Shown here one piece after another: positions 26,198 to 35,001 of a DNA stretch of 64,000 bases. The position numbers and the translations under genes are program-made. The DNA comes from Agaribacillus aureus. Lineage in GTDB: Bacteria > Bacteroidota > Bacteroidia > Cytophagales > Cyclobacteriaceae. The notes beneath the pieces are model-generated. The model was not told the origin of the DNA. It ran no database searches and was given only the letters and a program-made list of their open reading frames with translations. The stretch is taken from NCBI GenBank assembly GCA_030442055.1, contig JAUJEB010000014.1, positions 97,472 to 161,471 on the forward strand, in the 5' to 3' direction. Each line of letters starts with the position of its first letter. The first letter of the stretch is position 1.

Positions 26198-26516
26198 CCC
26201 AACTCAGATTTAATCCTTGAATGTTCTTTGAAAATTCGAGGCGAAGTTTGCTGATTTCAATTAACACATCCCGCCCCCTGGCTGTAAGTGTATAATACTT
26301 TTTTCGCCTCCCCCCTCTTTCAGATGTGGCGCCGCCTTCAGTAGATATCAAGCACCCCTTATCTTCCAGCCTATATAAAGCTGAATGCAACGCGCCGATG
26401 CTGGGATTTTTACCTGTCTTTTCGGCTAGCAATTCCTTGATCGATACACCGTAAGCATTCTCTGTCAATGAACCAACAGCCAACAATACTAATTCTTCAA
26501 AGGCTCCAATTTTCAT
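26187..26516 (-). CDS. PadR-family transcriptional regulator
   Basis: The 109-residue protein is a stand-alone PadR winged helix (FEELVLLAVGSLTENAYGVSI, GALHSALYRLEDKGCLIS, GGRRKKYYTLTARGRDVL). It overlaps the permease gene by 11 bases and is translated first, so it most likely represses its own operon. The intergenic DNA just upstream has a 10-bp inverted repeat suited to it. Ligand unknown. Confidence 0.93.
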   Translation of the reverse strand: MKIGAFEELVLLAVGSLTENAYGVSIKELLAEKTGKNPSIGALHSALYRLEDKGCLISTEGGATSERGGRRKKYYTLTARGRDVLIEISKLRLEFSKNIQGLNLSWDES

Positions 26517-26525
26517 ATATCGAGT

Positions 26526-26587
26526 CTATTACATTCCTAAAAACAAAACAAATATAATTATTTATTTCCTATTTGCAAATGTAATAG
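26526..26587. promoter_or_regulatory. Inverted repeat upstream of padR (candidate PadR operator)
   Basis: CTATTACATT (26526-26535) and AATGTAATAG (26578-26587) are perfect 10-bp inverted arms with 42 bases between them, starting 10 bases upstream of the padR start. PadR proteins commonly bind inverted ATGT/ACAT-type sites. A nearby GTCTATT direct repeat (26524-26530 and 26598-26604) adds to the pattern. Role inferred from position. Confidence 0.5.
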
Positions 26588-26843
26588 TTGCTATGAAGTC
26601 TATTTGGCCTGGCAGGAAGAAATAAGTGATGCTGGAAAAGTTATGGCTGACATCATCCTGGCGCTATTCAATGCATTATCATAAAGCACAGGCGCCCTAT
26701 GGCTTTTTCACGGATTGGTTGAGCAATAAAAGGGCCAAGGTTTTGAATACTCCTTTTTAATGATCTGGTTATGCATCATTGTAATACTGACCGATAACGG
26801 AAAATTCAAACTACTAAGTCAAATTAAAAGAAAACAAAAAGAA
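26588..26843. other. Rest of the padR upstream gap
   Basis: A 43-codon plus-strand frame runs from ATG 26629 to TAA 26758-26760 (starts MLEKLWLTSSW, ends AKVLNTPF). It has protein-like composition but no recognised relatives, and it may be a fragment of a lost gene. Nothing else is seen between padR and the convergent-side gene at 26844. Confidence 0.3.
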
Positions 26844-28385
26844 TCACGGAATCACTGTTTTCAATATATTGCTGTTTGGGACAAATTTCATTCCGCGATC
26901 TATATAGGCTTTGGCCTTGGTTTTATAGCCCCTGTACTTATAATAAAGTGCCACGTTTCTATAGGTATTTTCGACGACAAAACTAAGCATTTGATTGTCT
27001 ACCGGCATATCACAGGTACTTTCAAATTTTTGTAAATACTGCTCACCTGCTGTTGATTTTCTTTGTTCAAATTTTTCAGCGGCAATTTTTAGATAGGCAA
27101 TCGACCTATGATCTTTTAAATGTATTTTCACAGCTTCAATATCATATTGCTGCTCCAGTTTATTGATGGTTTCCAGCAGCACATCCGTATTATTGATGTT
27201 CAGGAGCTTTCGATTAAAATGATTTTCCATCATGATATTGGCATCCTGATGATTACCCTTGATTTCCAGCGCTTTGGTAATATAAGGTTCTATTTTATTG
27301 GTTTTCTGGAAGCGGTAACTCATCTGAAGATTATAGGTAAAATCAATTTCCCTGATAAGTGATTGATCAGATAATTGTGCGGTAAACCGTTGGTACAGGG
27401 CATTACAATGCCCTTCCTTATTGGTATATTCCAGGAAACCTGCAATAATATTGTTGAAAATACCTATGACTGCTTCTTGTTCTGTATTCTCAAATCGTGA
27501 AAACTGGGCCAGGTAATCTATCTCCGCTTCGTCTTCAAATTTGGATTTTTGAATTTTGTACAGCAGGGCTGTATATAACAATGTTTTTACCTGTTCATCG
27601 GGAAAAAAGAAGTAGGCCTTTTGAGCCAGGCTAAGCGCCTCTCCTATTTCATTATTCTGGAGTTTGGTCAGGGCCTTGTTGTAATATTGAAAACCTGGGA
27701 GGTTTGAGAATTCAGCATCTTTTACGGCATTAAACTTTTCCTCAAATATTTCTTCAGTGGATTTATTTTTATATTCCGATTCGTTGATAAGTTTAGATGA
27801 GCGTAAATAGTTTACATATTGTTGTTTAAATTCCCCATTGAATATTGCCTTTTCAAAACCGGGGTTAGTGGTTTCAATAACTACTGAGTTAGCGCCGGGA
27901 TTGGCCACCAGGTAAACGTGACGGGCAGAAGCTTTCACGACATATGGAATTTCAAGCTCATCAAATACCATAGCATATATCATCGATGCGGATACACAAT
28001 TATAATTGCCACTTTCGAACATAACCGGAAAATATTCATTTTCGTTATACTTCTTTAAAAAATGGCTGTGGGTGATCGAATAACTGCTTTTAATCTTCTT
28101 GTTAATTTTTTTTGCGTTTATGTTTTTCTCATTCAACGCTTTAAACACCTGCTTATAGGTAGTATAGTGCCGGCTCGCCAAATTCTCCGTCATTTCAGGA
28201 TCGATGGCCAAAAATAAATTGAATGTGTCTTTCCGGTTTTTGTAAAAATTATTTAATGCCTTGTTTTCAAATTCAGAATGAAATCTCAAGTCTGCATATC
28301 GAATTAACGAGTCTGCCGGGTTTTGGCCAATAACGGTTGTTGCATAATTGCAAAACGCAAAAAGTGGTAATAGTAATTTTTTCAT
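26844..28385 (-). CDS. Exported transglutaminase-like protein with helical repeats
   Basis: The 513-residue protein has a signal peptide (about residues 1-20). Next is a transglutaminase-like region around residues 115-175: Cys130 in GNYNCVSASMIYAMV, His156 in ASARHVYLVA, and a possible third acidic residue at Glu171 in VIETTNPG. The rest (about 230-510) is alpha-helical with TPR-like segments (YYNKALTKLQNNEIGEALS and ALYYKYRGYKTKAKAYIDRG). A cysteine-peptidase or protein-binding role in the periplasm is possible. The third catalytic residue is uncertain, so activity is not assured. It stands alone. Confidence 0.65.
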   Translation of the reverse strand: MKKLLLPLFAFCNYATTVIGQNPADSLIRYADLRFHSEFENKALNNFYKNRKDTFNLFLAIDPEMTENLASRHYTTYKQVFKALNEKNINAKKINKKIKSSYSITHSHFLKKYNENEYFPVMFESGNYNCVSASMIYAMVFDELEIPYVVKASARHVYLVANPGANSVVIETTNPGFEKAIFNGEFKQQYVNYLRSSKLINESEYKNKSTEEIFEEKFNAVKDAEFSNLPGFQYYNKALTKLQNNEIGEALSLAQKAYFFFPDEQVKTLLYTALLYKIQKSKFEDEAEIDYLAQFSRFENTEQEAVIGIFNNIIAGFLEYTNKEGHCNALYQRFTAQLSDQSLIREIDFTYNLQMSYRFQKTNKIEPYITKALEIKGNHQDANIMMENHFNRKLLNINNTDVLLETINKLEQQYDIEAVKIHLKDHRSIAYLKIAAEKFEQRKSTAGEQYLQKFESTCDMPVDNQMLSFVVENTYRNVALYYKYRGYKTKAKAYIDRGMKFVPNSNILKTVIP

Positions 28386-28973
28386 CAGATTTTGTTTCCC
28401 CTGTTTCGGTTCCTGACCAGTTCGTTAAAGTTGCCGCCTATCATTTTAAAATTTGCTAAAAATAAAATCCACCTGTAAAAAGTATTAAAATGATGGTCGA
28501 TCGCTGGTTAGGCAACATTTAGTTAAAATTTAAAAATAGCACCATTCACTTAATCATACAAGTAAATGTAATATGTTAGCCAAATATGATGATATAATAA
28601 GCTTAAAAAATTGAATTAGAGGTACATCCTTACTGTTTTCTTCCATCAGTAGCCGTGGAGTGTCTGGCCGGATCAGACTACTTTATTGACTTGGGATATT
28701 TATGAAATGCTTGTCTTTCAATGCCAGTCGACCTATTATCGCTTTTTCCATTTCCCTATTTTCACACTTATATCAACCCGTTCATAGGCTATCAGCCAGA
28801 CACTTTTTGTATTTTATTACTAAAAAGTAATGGAATTTTAACTGATTGAAACAAAATATTAACCAGTGCCCCCGCCATACTTGTTTAATTGCAAACAATT
28901 GGGAATATTTATTAAATATTAACCAATTAATTCACATAGATGGTTTTTCATAAAACCTAAATAACCTATTACC
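28386..28973. other. Intergenic region upstream of the Gfo/Idh/MocA gene
   Basis: This 588-base AT-rich stretch lies between divergent genes. I see no gene in it. A 12-base direct repeat AAATATTAACCA occurs at 28854-28865 and 28914-28925, exactly 60 bases apart. It lies 48-120 bases before the oxidoreductase start, a position suited to regulation. Confidence 0.45.
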
Positions 28974-30440
28974 ATGGAAGAACGAAAAACAAAACAAGCA
29001 ACTTCATCCCGCAGGTCATTTATTAAAAAAGGAGCGATAGCTTCCTCCTTTTTCATAGTGCCCAGGTTTACGCTTGGAGGGGCGGGATATACGGCACCCA
29101 GTGACCGGCTGAATCTGGCAGCTATCGGAGCTGGTGGGAAAGGGTCCAGTGATATTCGTAATGCTTCCGTAAAAGGCCGGGAAAATGTAGTGGCGCTTTG
29201 TGATGTGGATTTTTCTGGCAGCGCCAAGCGCTCTGTCGAAGCATTTCCCAACGCAAAGTTATTCCATGATTACCGGGAGATGTTGGACAAGGAAAAAGGT
29301 ATTGACGCTGTTACCATATCCACTCCCGATCATGTCCACGGCCCCGCCGCTAAATTTGCCATGGAAAGAGGGGTCCACGTGTATGTACAAAAACCGCTAA
29401 CCCATAATATCCGGGAAGCCAGATTATTGACCCAAATGGCCAGAAAAAATAAAATAGTAAGCCAGATGGGTAATCAGGGTGGGTCTAATCCCCTGTTAGA
29501 CATGGTTCAAAAATGGGTAGACTCAGGAGACCTGGGTAAAATATCAAAGGTACAGGTGTGGACTAACCGGCCCGTATGGCCTCAGGGAATTGCCATGCCT
29601 AAGCCTGATCCGGGCCAAAAACCAAAAGATTTGCACTGGGATTTATGGCTGGGGCCGGCTCCATCTATACCGTATACACCAAATTTGCATCCTTTCAATT
29701 GGAGAGGATGGTGGGATTATGGCACTGGCGCTCTTGGCGATGTGGGGTGTCACCTGATAGATATACCTTTCAGAACATTAGGACTGAAATACCCTACTGA
29801 TGCCGAATGTAGTGTAAGTTCCATTTATTCACAGATGTGGACGGCTGATTACTACCCGGAAGGATGCCCTCCTTCTTCTTTTATCACGCTGCATTTCAAA
29901 GCCACTGAAAAAAGTAAGGCGCCAATCGAAATGACCTGGAGCGACGGCGGTATCAGACCTGCCCATCCCGATATTATTCCGGCCGACCAGGACATTGGCG
30001 GCGATCAAAGCAAAAATGGTGTGTTGATCATCGGTGAAAAAGGACTCATCTCCACAAATATCAATGATAGCTCCCCCATTATGCCTAAACTATACCTGAA
30101 TGACGGATCAACGGATTTTGGTCCTGAGGTAGAAGACAATAAAGAACCCGAATACGGTCATCAGCGCAAATGGGTGGATGCCTGTAAGGCAGGTTTTAAT
30201 AGCAAAGAGCACAAGGCGCTGACTTCTTCCTTTGACTATGCCGGTCCTATGACGGAAACAGTTTTGATGGGGAACCTGGCTATCCGCAGTTTCATGTTGA
30301 GAAAGGAAAACAGCAAAGGGAAAATGGAGTTTTACGGCCGTAAAAAATTGCTGTGGGATGGCGAAAACATGAAAATCACAAACCTTGAAGCGGCCAACCA
30401 GTTTGTCGGCAGAACTTATCGAAAGGGTTGGGAGGTTTAA
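28974..30440 (+). CDS. Tat-exported Gfo/Idh/MocA-family oxidoreductase
   Basis: The 488-residue protein has a twin-arginine signal (SRRSFIKKGAIASSFF, Arg13-Arg14). A Rossmann domain follows (NLAAIGAGGKGSSDIRN, VALCDVDFSGSAKRS, DAVTISTPDHVHGPAA) with YVQKPLTHNIREA, the version here of the EKP motif. The C-terminal alpha/beta domain has DLHWDLWLGPAP, WWDYGTGALGDVGCHLID and WVDACKAG. Members of this exported branch, common in Bacteroidota and Planctomycetota, act on sugars with NAD(P) held tightly. The substrate is unknown. A strong hairpin follows the gene. Confidence 0.92.
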   Translation: MEERKTKQATSSRRSFIKKGAIASSFFIVPRFTLGGAGYTAPSDRLNLAAIGAGGKGSSDIRNASVKGRENVVALCDVDFSGSAKRSVEAFPNAKLFHDYREMLDKEKGIDAVTISTPDHVHGPAAKFAMERGVHVYVQKPLTHNIREARLLTQMARKNKIVSQMGNQGGSNPLLDMVQKWVDSGDLGKISKVQVWTNRPVWPQGIAMPKPDPGQKPKDLHWDLWLGPAPSIPYTPNLHPFNWRGWWDYGTGALGDVGCHLIDIPFRTLGLKYPTDAECSVSSIYSQMWTADYYPEGCPPSSFITLHFKATEKSKAPIEMTWSDGGIRPAHPDIIPADQDIGGDQSKNGVLIIGEKGLISTNINDSSPIMPKLYLNDGSTDFGPEVEDNKEPEYGHQRKWVDACKAGFNSKEHKALTSSFDYAGPMTETVLMGNLAIRSFMLRKENSKGKMEFYGRKKLLWDGENMKITNLEAANQFVGRTYRKGWEV

Positions 30441-30469
30441 TTCTGAATGATAGCGTAACATTAAACTAA

Positions 30470-30498
30470 ACTGGCATAAGTTTAAAACTTATGCCAGT
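30470..30498 (+). terminator. Perfect 14-bp hairpin after the oxidoreductase gene
   Basis: ACTGGCATAAGTTT (30470-30483) pairs perfectly with AAACTTATGCCAGT (30485-30498) around a single base. It lies 30 bases after the stop at 30440. There is no run of T after it, so termination may be inefficient or this may instead be a protein-binding palindrome. Confidence 0.55.
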
Positions 30499-30600
30499 AG
30501 GGATACTACCCGCAACGCTGAGAATCGTGGGGGTTTAGGATATTTTTGGATCATTTTTTTCTGTTCAACCGTCTAAAGTTTGTAACAAAACTTCAATGAC

Positions 30601-31215
30601 ATGAACATGAAATTCTTAATTGTCAAAACCATATGCCTTGTCTCTTTTTACAGTGCCTTCGCCCAGCAGGTGACCCTTACTAGTGATGAAAGAGCTAACG
30701 CTGTTTCCTACCTGGAAGAATCAAAAGCATCACTTTTAACATCTTTGAAAAGTCTGACTAAGGATCAGTGGCATTTTAAGTCTGCGCCTGATAGCTGGTC
30801 CATTGCTGACGTCTGCGAACATCTTATATTGGTTGAAAGAAAGTTTTTTGATACCGTTGTCAATAATATTGTAAAGTCCGGGAATGAAACCGGCCAACGC
30901 TCAAAGTTCCGGGATGACGAATTTATGCACCACATTAAAAACCGCGACCGGAAGGTCAAAACCACCCCGGAATTTGAGCCTGCCGGGAAGTTTCAAAGCA
31001 AAAATGAATTTATAAAGGTTTACAGGAAAGTAAGAAAAAAAACAATTGCCTATATTAAAACCACCGATGACGATTTGAGACATCAGTTGGCCACCTTTTC
31101 GCCTAATTTAGGAAATATTGACGCCTATCAATGGTTTCTTTTTGTCACCGCTCATAATGATCGTCACACGGCACAAATAGTGGCAATAAAGCAGGAAGTA
31201 CATTACCCAAAGTAA
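30601..31215 (+). CDS. Exported DinB/YfiT-like protein
   Basis: The 204-residue protein has an N-terminal signal peptide (hydrophobic residues 4-20, ending AFAQQ) and a DinB-like four-helix bundle. The metal-binding histidine triad is His74 (SWSIADVCEHLILVE) and His185 and His189 (FVTAHNDRHTAQIV). The family includes bacillithiol S-transferases and other thiol-dependent enzymes. An exported member next to a sigma factor is unusual. It ends 1 base before the sigma gene, so the two are in one unit. Confidence 0.82.
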   Translation: MNMKFLIVKTICLVSFYSAFAQQVTLTSDERANAVSYLEESKASLLTSLKSLTKDQWHFKSAPDSWSIADVCEHLILVERKFFDTVVNNIVKSGNETGQRSKFRDDEFMHHIKNRDRKVKTTPEFEPAGKFQSKNEFIKVYRKVRKKTIAYIKTTDDDLRHQLATFSPNLGNIDAYQWFLFVTAHNDRHTAQIVAIKQEVHYPK

Positions 31216-31216
31216 T

Positions 31217-32047
31217 ATGGCCTCAAATAAAATCAATCTTGCAAAAAACGGCGACATCAACGCTTTTCATGAGCTGTATTCGGATTTTCAGCCTCAATTA
31301 AAGTCCTATCTTTATCGCCTGCTGGTGGATCGCAATGAGGTTGAGGATATTGCCCATGATACCTTTCTGAAAGCTTTTGATAATGTTGCCGGTTTTGATG
31401 AAAAAGCCTCCCTGAAAAGCTGGGTATTTCGCATCGCCACTAATCTGGCCTACGATCGCCTGCGAAACAGAGGAAGGTGGTCGTCGGATGTCATGGATAA
31501 GGCAAAGGAACATGCGCACAACAATGAGTACATTCTTGTAAAAATGCAAAGTACCAGCCAGCACTCAAAATTTGACATCCGGGAACACATTGATTTTTGT
31601 TTTACCTGCCTGTCAAAAGTGCTTCCCCTGGATCAGCAGATAGCGGTAATACTAAAAGATATCTACAATTTCAAAGTCAAAGAAATAGCGACCATCCTGG
31701 ATTTAACAATCCCTAAAGTAAAGCATGTGCTAAGGTTTGGCAGACAAGCTATGACCGATATTTTTGATAGTAAATGTGCGTTGATCAACAAAAAAGGGGC
31801 ATGTCACCAATGTTCTGAGCTAAACGCCGCTTTAAATCCTAAACAAAAACAGCAGGAATTATTTATTAAAGACAAGCTGATCCCAAAGGACGCCGACAAA
31901 CGAAAACTATACAATCTTAGAAAAGCCCTCATCAGGCCTATCAACCCCTTAAATATTGAAGGCGCCGAGATCCATGATATTTTTATGCAGATCAACCGAA
32001 AGGTAGAGGGGGAAATAAATCAAATCGACTTTAATACAAATAACTAA
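31217..32047 (+). CDS. ECF-like sigma factor with cysteine-rich insert and C-terminal tail
   Basis: The 276-residue protein has region 2 (about residues 15-85: FQPQLKSYLYRLL, VEDIAHDTFLKAF, SLKSWVFRIATNLAYDRLR) and region 4 (about 135-180: VKEIATILDLTIPKVKHVL). An extra tail of about 90 residues follows. There is a CFTC pair at Cys128/Cys131 before region 4 and a second cluster at Cys187, Cys196 and Cys199 with His197 (CALINKKGACHQC). These could bind zinc or sense redox change. It lies between two DinB-like genes with gaps of 1 and 12 bases. No anti-sigma gene is adjacent, so the tail may be the control element (inference). Confidence 0.88.
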   Translation: MASNKINLAKNGDINAFHELYSDFQPQLKSYLYRLLVDRNEVEDIAHDTFLKAFDNVAGFDEKASLKSWVFRIATNLAYDRLRNRGRWSSDVMDKAKEHAHNNEYILVKMQSTSQHSKFDIREHIDFCFTCLSKVLPLDQQIAVILKDIYNFKVKEIATILDLTIPKVKHVLRFGRQAMTDIFDSKCALINKKGACHQCSELNAALNPKQKQQELFIKDKLIPKDADKRKLYNLRKALIRPINPLNIEGAEIHDIFMQINRKVEGEINQIDFNTNN

Positions 32048-32059
32048 TGATAGCATAAG

Positions 32060-32548
32060 ATGGAAAAACTTCACCTGATAAAAAGAGAAATCAAAAACGT
32101 AACGGAATGGACCCGGTGGGTAGTTGGCGATGTTGACAATAAGCTGTGGAATGAAATACCAGCCACTATTGGAACAAACATCCATTGGATCATGGGACAC
32201 ATTGTCTGGGACAAATATTTTCATGGAATCGTCTCCATATTTGAGCCTGAAAAAAGCTTTTTCGAGAAAACCAATATTCTGACCTATCAGCGTTTCTATG
32301 AAAAGGGAACTTTGCCGGAGAATGTGTTATCTCACAAAGCCGATGTTAACCAGCTTTCGAAAACGCTTGGGTTAGTCGATGAGGAAATACATAAAGGACT
32401 TAGCGAACTATCAGACAGTTGCCTGGAAGAGGCCACTTTAGTTCATAATCCAATAGGAAACACTAAGTACGATGCCTTAATGTGGTGCATCAAACATCAA
32501 ATGTGGCACATTGGGCAAATCGCTATGATAAGAAGGATACTTTCTTAG
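32060..32548 (+). CDS. DinB-family protein, cytoplasmic
   Basis: The 162-residue protein has the DinB fold with His47 (NIHWIMGHIVWDKYF) and His146 and His150 (IKHQMWHIGQIAMIRR) as the metal triad. Unlike its neighbour upstream of the sigma gene it lacks a signal peptide. It follows the sigma gene by 12 bases. A thiol-transferase or related metal-dependent role is possible; substrate unknown. Confidence 0.85.
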   Translation: MEKLHLIKREIKNVTEWTRWVVGDVDNKLWNEIPATIGTNIHWIMGHIVWDKYFHGIVSIFEPEKSFFEKTNILTYQRFYEKGTLPENVLSHKADVNQLSKTLGLVDEEIHKGLSELSDSCLEEATLVHNPIGNTKYDALMWCIKHQMWHIGQIAMIRRILS

Positions 32549-32926
32549 CAGCCCCCGATCAATATTGATCGCTACCGACGCTTCTTTATAAAAAACACTT
32601 TATTTGGATTAATCGAACAATTCATTATCTCCAAGCTGAGAATCCAGTCGCCGGCATTATAAACCAGCCATGAATGAGGAAAGTTCTTTAGGCTAATCCC
32701 TTGTACACATTCTTCATGATCCATATCGGTAACTGCCTGGTAAATAGCACCCAATAGATGATGACGAAATCATTAAGATTTGTATTTTTACCAGTGAAAT
32801 TGGGCGTGCCGGCTGCTTTACGCCTTAAGACGACACTGGCTAAGCACTGAAAACGCGCTATGGCATTTTTTCAAGAGGGTTCAATTAGGCCAAATTCTAT
32901 TATACAACCATATTTTTTGCTGTACA
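32549..32926. other. Intergenic region, no clear gene
   Basis: This 378-base stretch separates the DinB cluster from a TPR regulator gene. A minus-strand frame of 60 codons (32572-32754, with GISLKNFPHSWLVYNAGDW) looks somewhat protein-like and could be a gene fragment. It has no relatives that I recognise. The promoter of the downstream regulator should lie in the right-hand part. Confidence 0.35.
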
Positions 32927-34666
32927 ATGAAAATTTTGATTACCATTGTCAAAGTGCTTGCGAAGGCAGCAGATCTTAACCTTAATACAACGCGCTGTTG
33001 CTTTATCGTATTGGTCTTTCTGAATTTCTCGTGTCAGTTTGAAAACAAGATCGATAAATCTCCAAACCGGATTAAACTGGAGCAATACCGTTCCAAATTT
33101 AACCAACATTTTGAAAAGGACCCGGATAGTGCTCAATACTATTTAGAACTGCGGAAAGCACTGGCCGATGAAAGTAAAAATCCTGAAATTCAATGGGACG
33201 TTGCCTTCGACTTTAGCCGGCACTACTTCATAATAGGCGATTATACCGAGGCTATTGACCAAAGTTTGGAAGCCAAACGCCTGGCAGAAAAAATGGTTGA
33301 CAGCCTAAAGTTAGCCAAGGTGCTAAACGTGCTGGGTAATGTACAGCAAAAGCTTGGAAATTATACCCAGGCGCTGGATTATTTTTATCAGTCAATCAAC
33401 CTAAGAAAGCTTACCGGAAACCACAGCAGCACAAGTGTTCCTCTCACTAATATCGGGTTGATCTATAAAGACATTAAGGAATATGACAAGGCAGAAAAGG
33501 TCTTTGCGGAATGCCTGGAAATTGATAAACAGTCAAAAGATACTTTTGGACTAGTGCTTGACTACAATCATTTAGGTATAGTTTTAAAAAAGTCCGGAAA
33601 ATATGATGAAGCCAGAAAAAGTTTTTTCCAGTCTCTTTCACTGTCCGAAAAAATTCAGGATACTTTTCAAAAAGCTTTTGTTTTAAACAACCTTGGACTG
33701 GTAGAAGCGGAGTTAAACAATTTCCAGAAGTCCATTAAATATTTGGAAGAATCCTTAGCTATCAAACGTGCGCTAAAGACAAAACAAGAAATTGCGACTA
33801 CCTTGAATTATCTGGCCGAGGTTTACTTGAAAAATGGCGACCTTGCCAGATCACAGCAATTATGCAAGGAAGCGCTCAACATTAGCCATCAAATAGGTGC
33901 AAAAGATCAGGCTGGTATAGCATTTCAGATTTTATCAGGGGTATCGGAAGCCAACGGTGATCCCGGAAAAGCCCTTGGGTATTTTAAAAGCTTCAAACAC
34001 TACCAGGACAGCCTACTTAATGAAACCAAGGCCCGGCAAATCATCGAGATGGAGACCATTTATGAAAGTGATAAAAAAGAGAAAAAGATCGCACAGCTCA
34101 CTATTGCCAGACAAAAGGATCAATTGAGACGTAATCGCTATGTTACCGGGTTAATGATCACCCTTTTCATCGCCATTTTTCTTGCGGTGAGATTCCGCCA
34201 TCGCATTAAGAAAAACAAGGAAAAATCCGAAGCTAAAATTAAGTCTTTTGAGTTGGCTTTAGACAATTTTATGCAGCGCATTCTGGAAAAGAATCAACGC
34301 ATTGAAGAATTGAACCAGGATTTGGAAAAAGCCAGGGATGAAATTTCCAATGCCTGTCCATCCTACACAGAGACCATCGACAATTTGATGCAGTCAACTA
34401 TCCTGACCGACGAAGACTGGCTGCGCTTTAAAAAACTTTTCCTACAGGCCCATCCGGGTTTTTTCAATAACCTGAGAGAAAAATTTGCCGATATCACCGA
34501 AACTGAAGAAAGGCTCATCGCATTAACCAGATTAAATCTGACGACCAAAGAGATCGCGGCAATGTTAGGTATCTCAGGAAAAAGTGTCAACAAATCCCGC
34601 TACCGGCTGAGAAAAAAACTTGGCATTGCCACCGGTGAAATCGAATTGCTGGCGGCAGAGTTTTAA
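32927..34666 (+). CDS. Membrane-anchored TPR protein with C-terminal helix-turn-helix
   Basis: The 579-residue protein has an N-terminal hydrophobic segment (CCFIVLVFLNFSC). About seven TPRs follow over residues 55-385 (for example ALDYFYQSINLRKLTGN, AEKVFAECLEIDKQSKD, SIKYLEESLAIKRALK). One transmembrane helix sits near residues 404-421, then a coiled coil. The C-terminal domain ends with RLNLTTKEIAAMLGISGKSV and KSRYRLRKKLGI, a LuxR/GerE-like helix-turn-helix. The likely layout is TPRs in the periplasm and DNA binding in the cytoplasm, making a one-protein signal device. A close relative lies downstream at 35002. Targets unknown. Confidence 0.85.
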   Translation: MKILITIVKVLAKAADLNLNTTRCCFIVLVFLNFSCQFENKIDKSPNRIKLEQYRSKFNQHFEKDPDSAQYYLELRKALADESKNPEIQWDVAFDFSRHYFIIGDYTEAIDQSLEAKRLAEKMVDSLKLAKVLNVLGNVQQKLGNYTQALDYFYQSINLRKLTGNHSSTSVPLTNIGLIYKDIKEYDKAEKVFAECLEIDKQSKDTFGLVLDYNHLGIVLKKSGKYDEARKSFFQSLSLSEKIQDTFQKAFVLNNLGLVEAELNNFQKSIKYLEESLAIKRALKTKQEIATTLNYLAEVYLKNGDLARSQQLCKEALNISHQIGAKDQAGIAFQILSGVSEANGDPGKALGYFKSFKHYQDSLLNETKARQIIEMETIYESDKKEKKIAQLTIARQKDQLRRNRYVTGLMITLFIAIFLAVRFRHRIKKNKEKSEAKIKSFELALDNFMQRILEKNQRIEELNQDLEKARDEISNACPSYTETIDNLMQSTILTDEDWLRFKKLFLQAHPGFFNNLREKFADITETEERLIALTRLNLTTKEIAAMLGISGKSVNKSRYRLRKKLGIATGEIELLAAEF

Positions 34667-35001
34667 AGCAATCTATTGTTCCACGTCTGCGCCCTGCCAT
34701 GTATGTATCCTGACGATGCGCAAGCGTGTTTCAACCAACCGTTGGCTCCTCAAATATATCGCATTACAGATTGTCAGGAAGCAGTTGTGCGTTTTCGGAT
34801 TTGCAATAGCTCCGATCGCCATAAAAGAAGCTTCATTTTAATTGTCTATCGTTTTGTCCACATCCATTAAGTTGCATTTCTAAGGTTTTTTAACACTTTT
34901 AGGATCATATAGTTGCAAGGTTCATACGATTTGGAAATATCGTTTAAAATGTTGTACAACAGCATTTATTTTTCTATTGTGTTTATAAAACATTTGTTAG
35001 C
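34667..35001. other. Intergenic region between the two related regulators
   Basis: This 335-base stretch has no convincing gene; a 64-codon plus-strand frame at 34676 has random-looking composition. GTTGTACAAC, a perfect 10-bp palindrome, lies at 34951-34960, about 40 bases before the downstream start. It could be a regulator site. Confidence 0.4.

Noticed and set aside
34676..34870. 64-codon frame between the two related regulators
   Set aside because: Composition is rich in Cys, His and Arg without pattern, and no ribosome site or relatives are seen.
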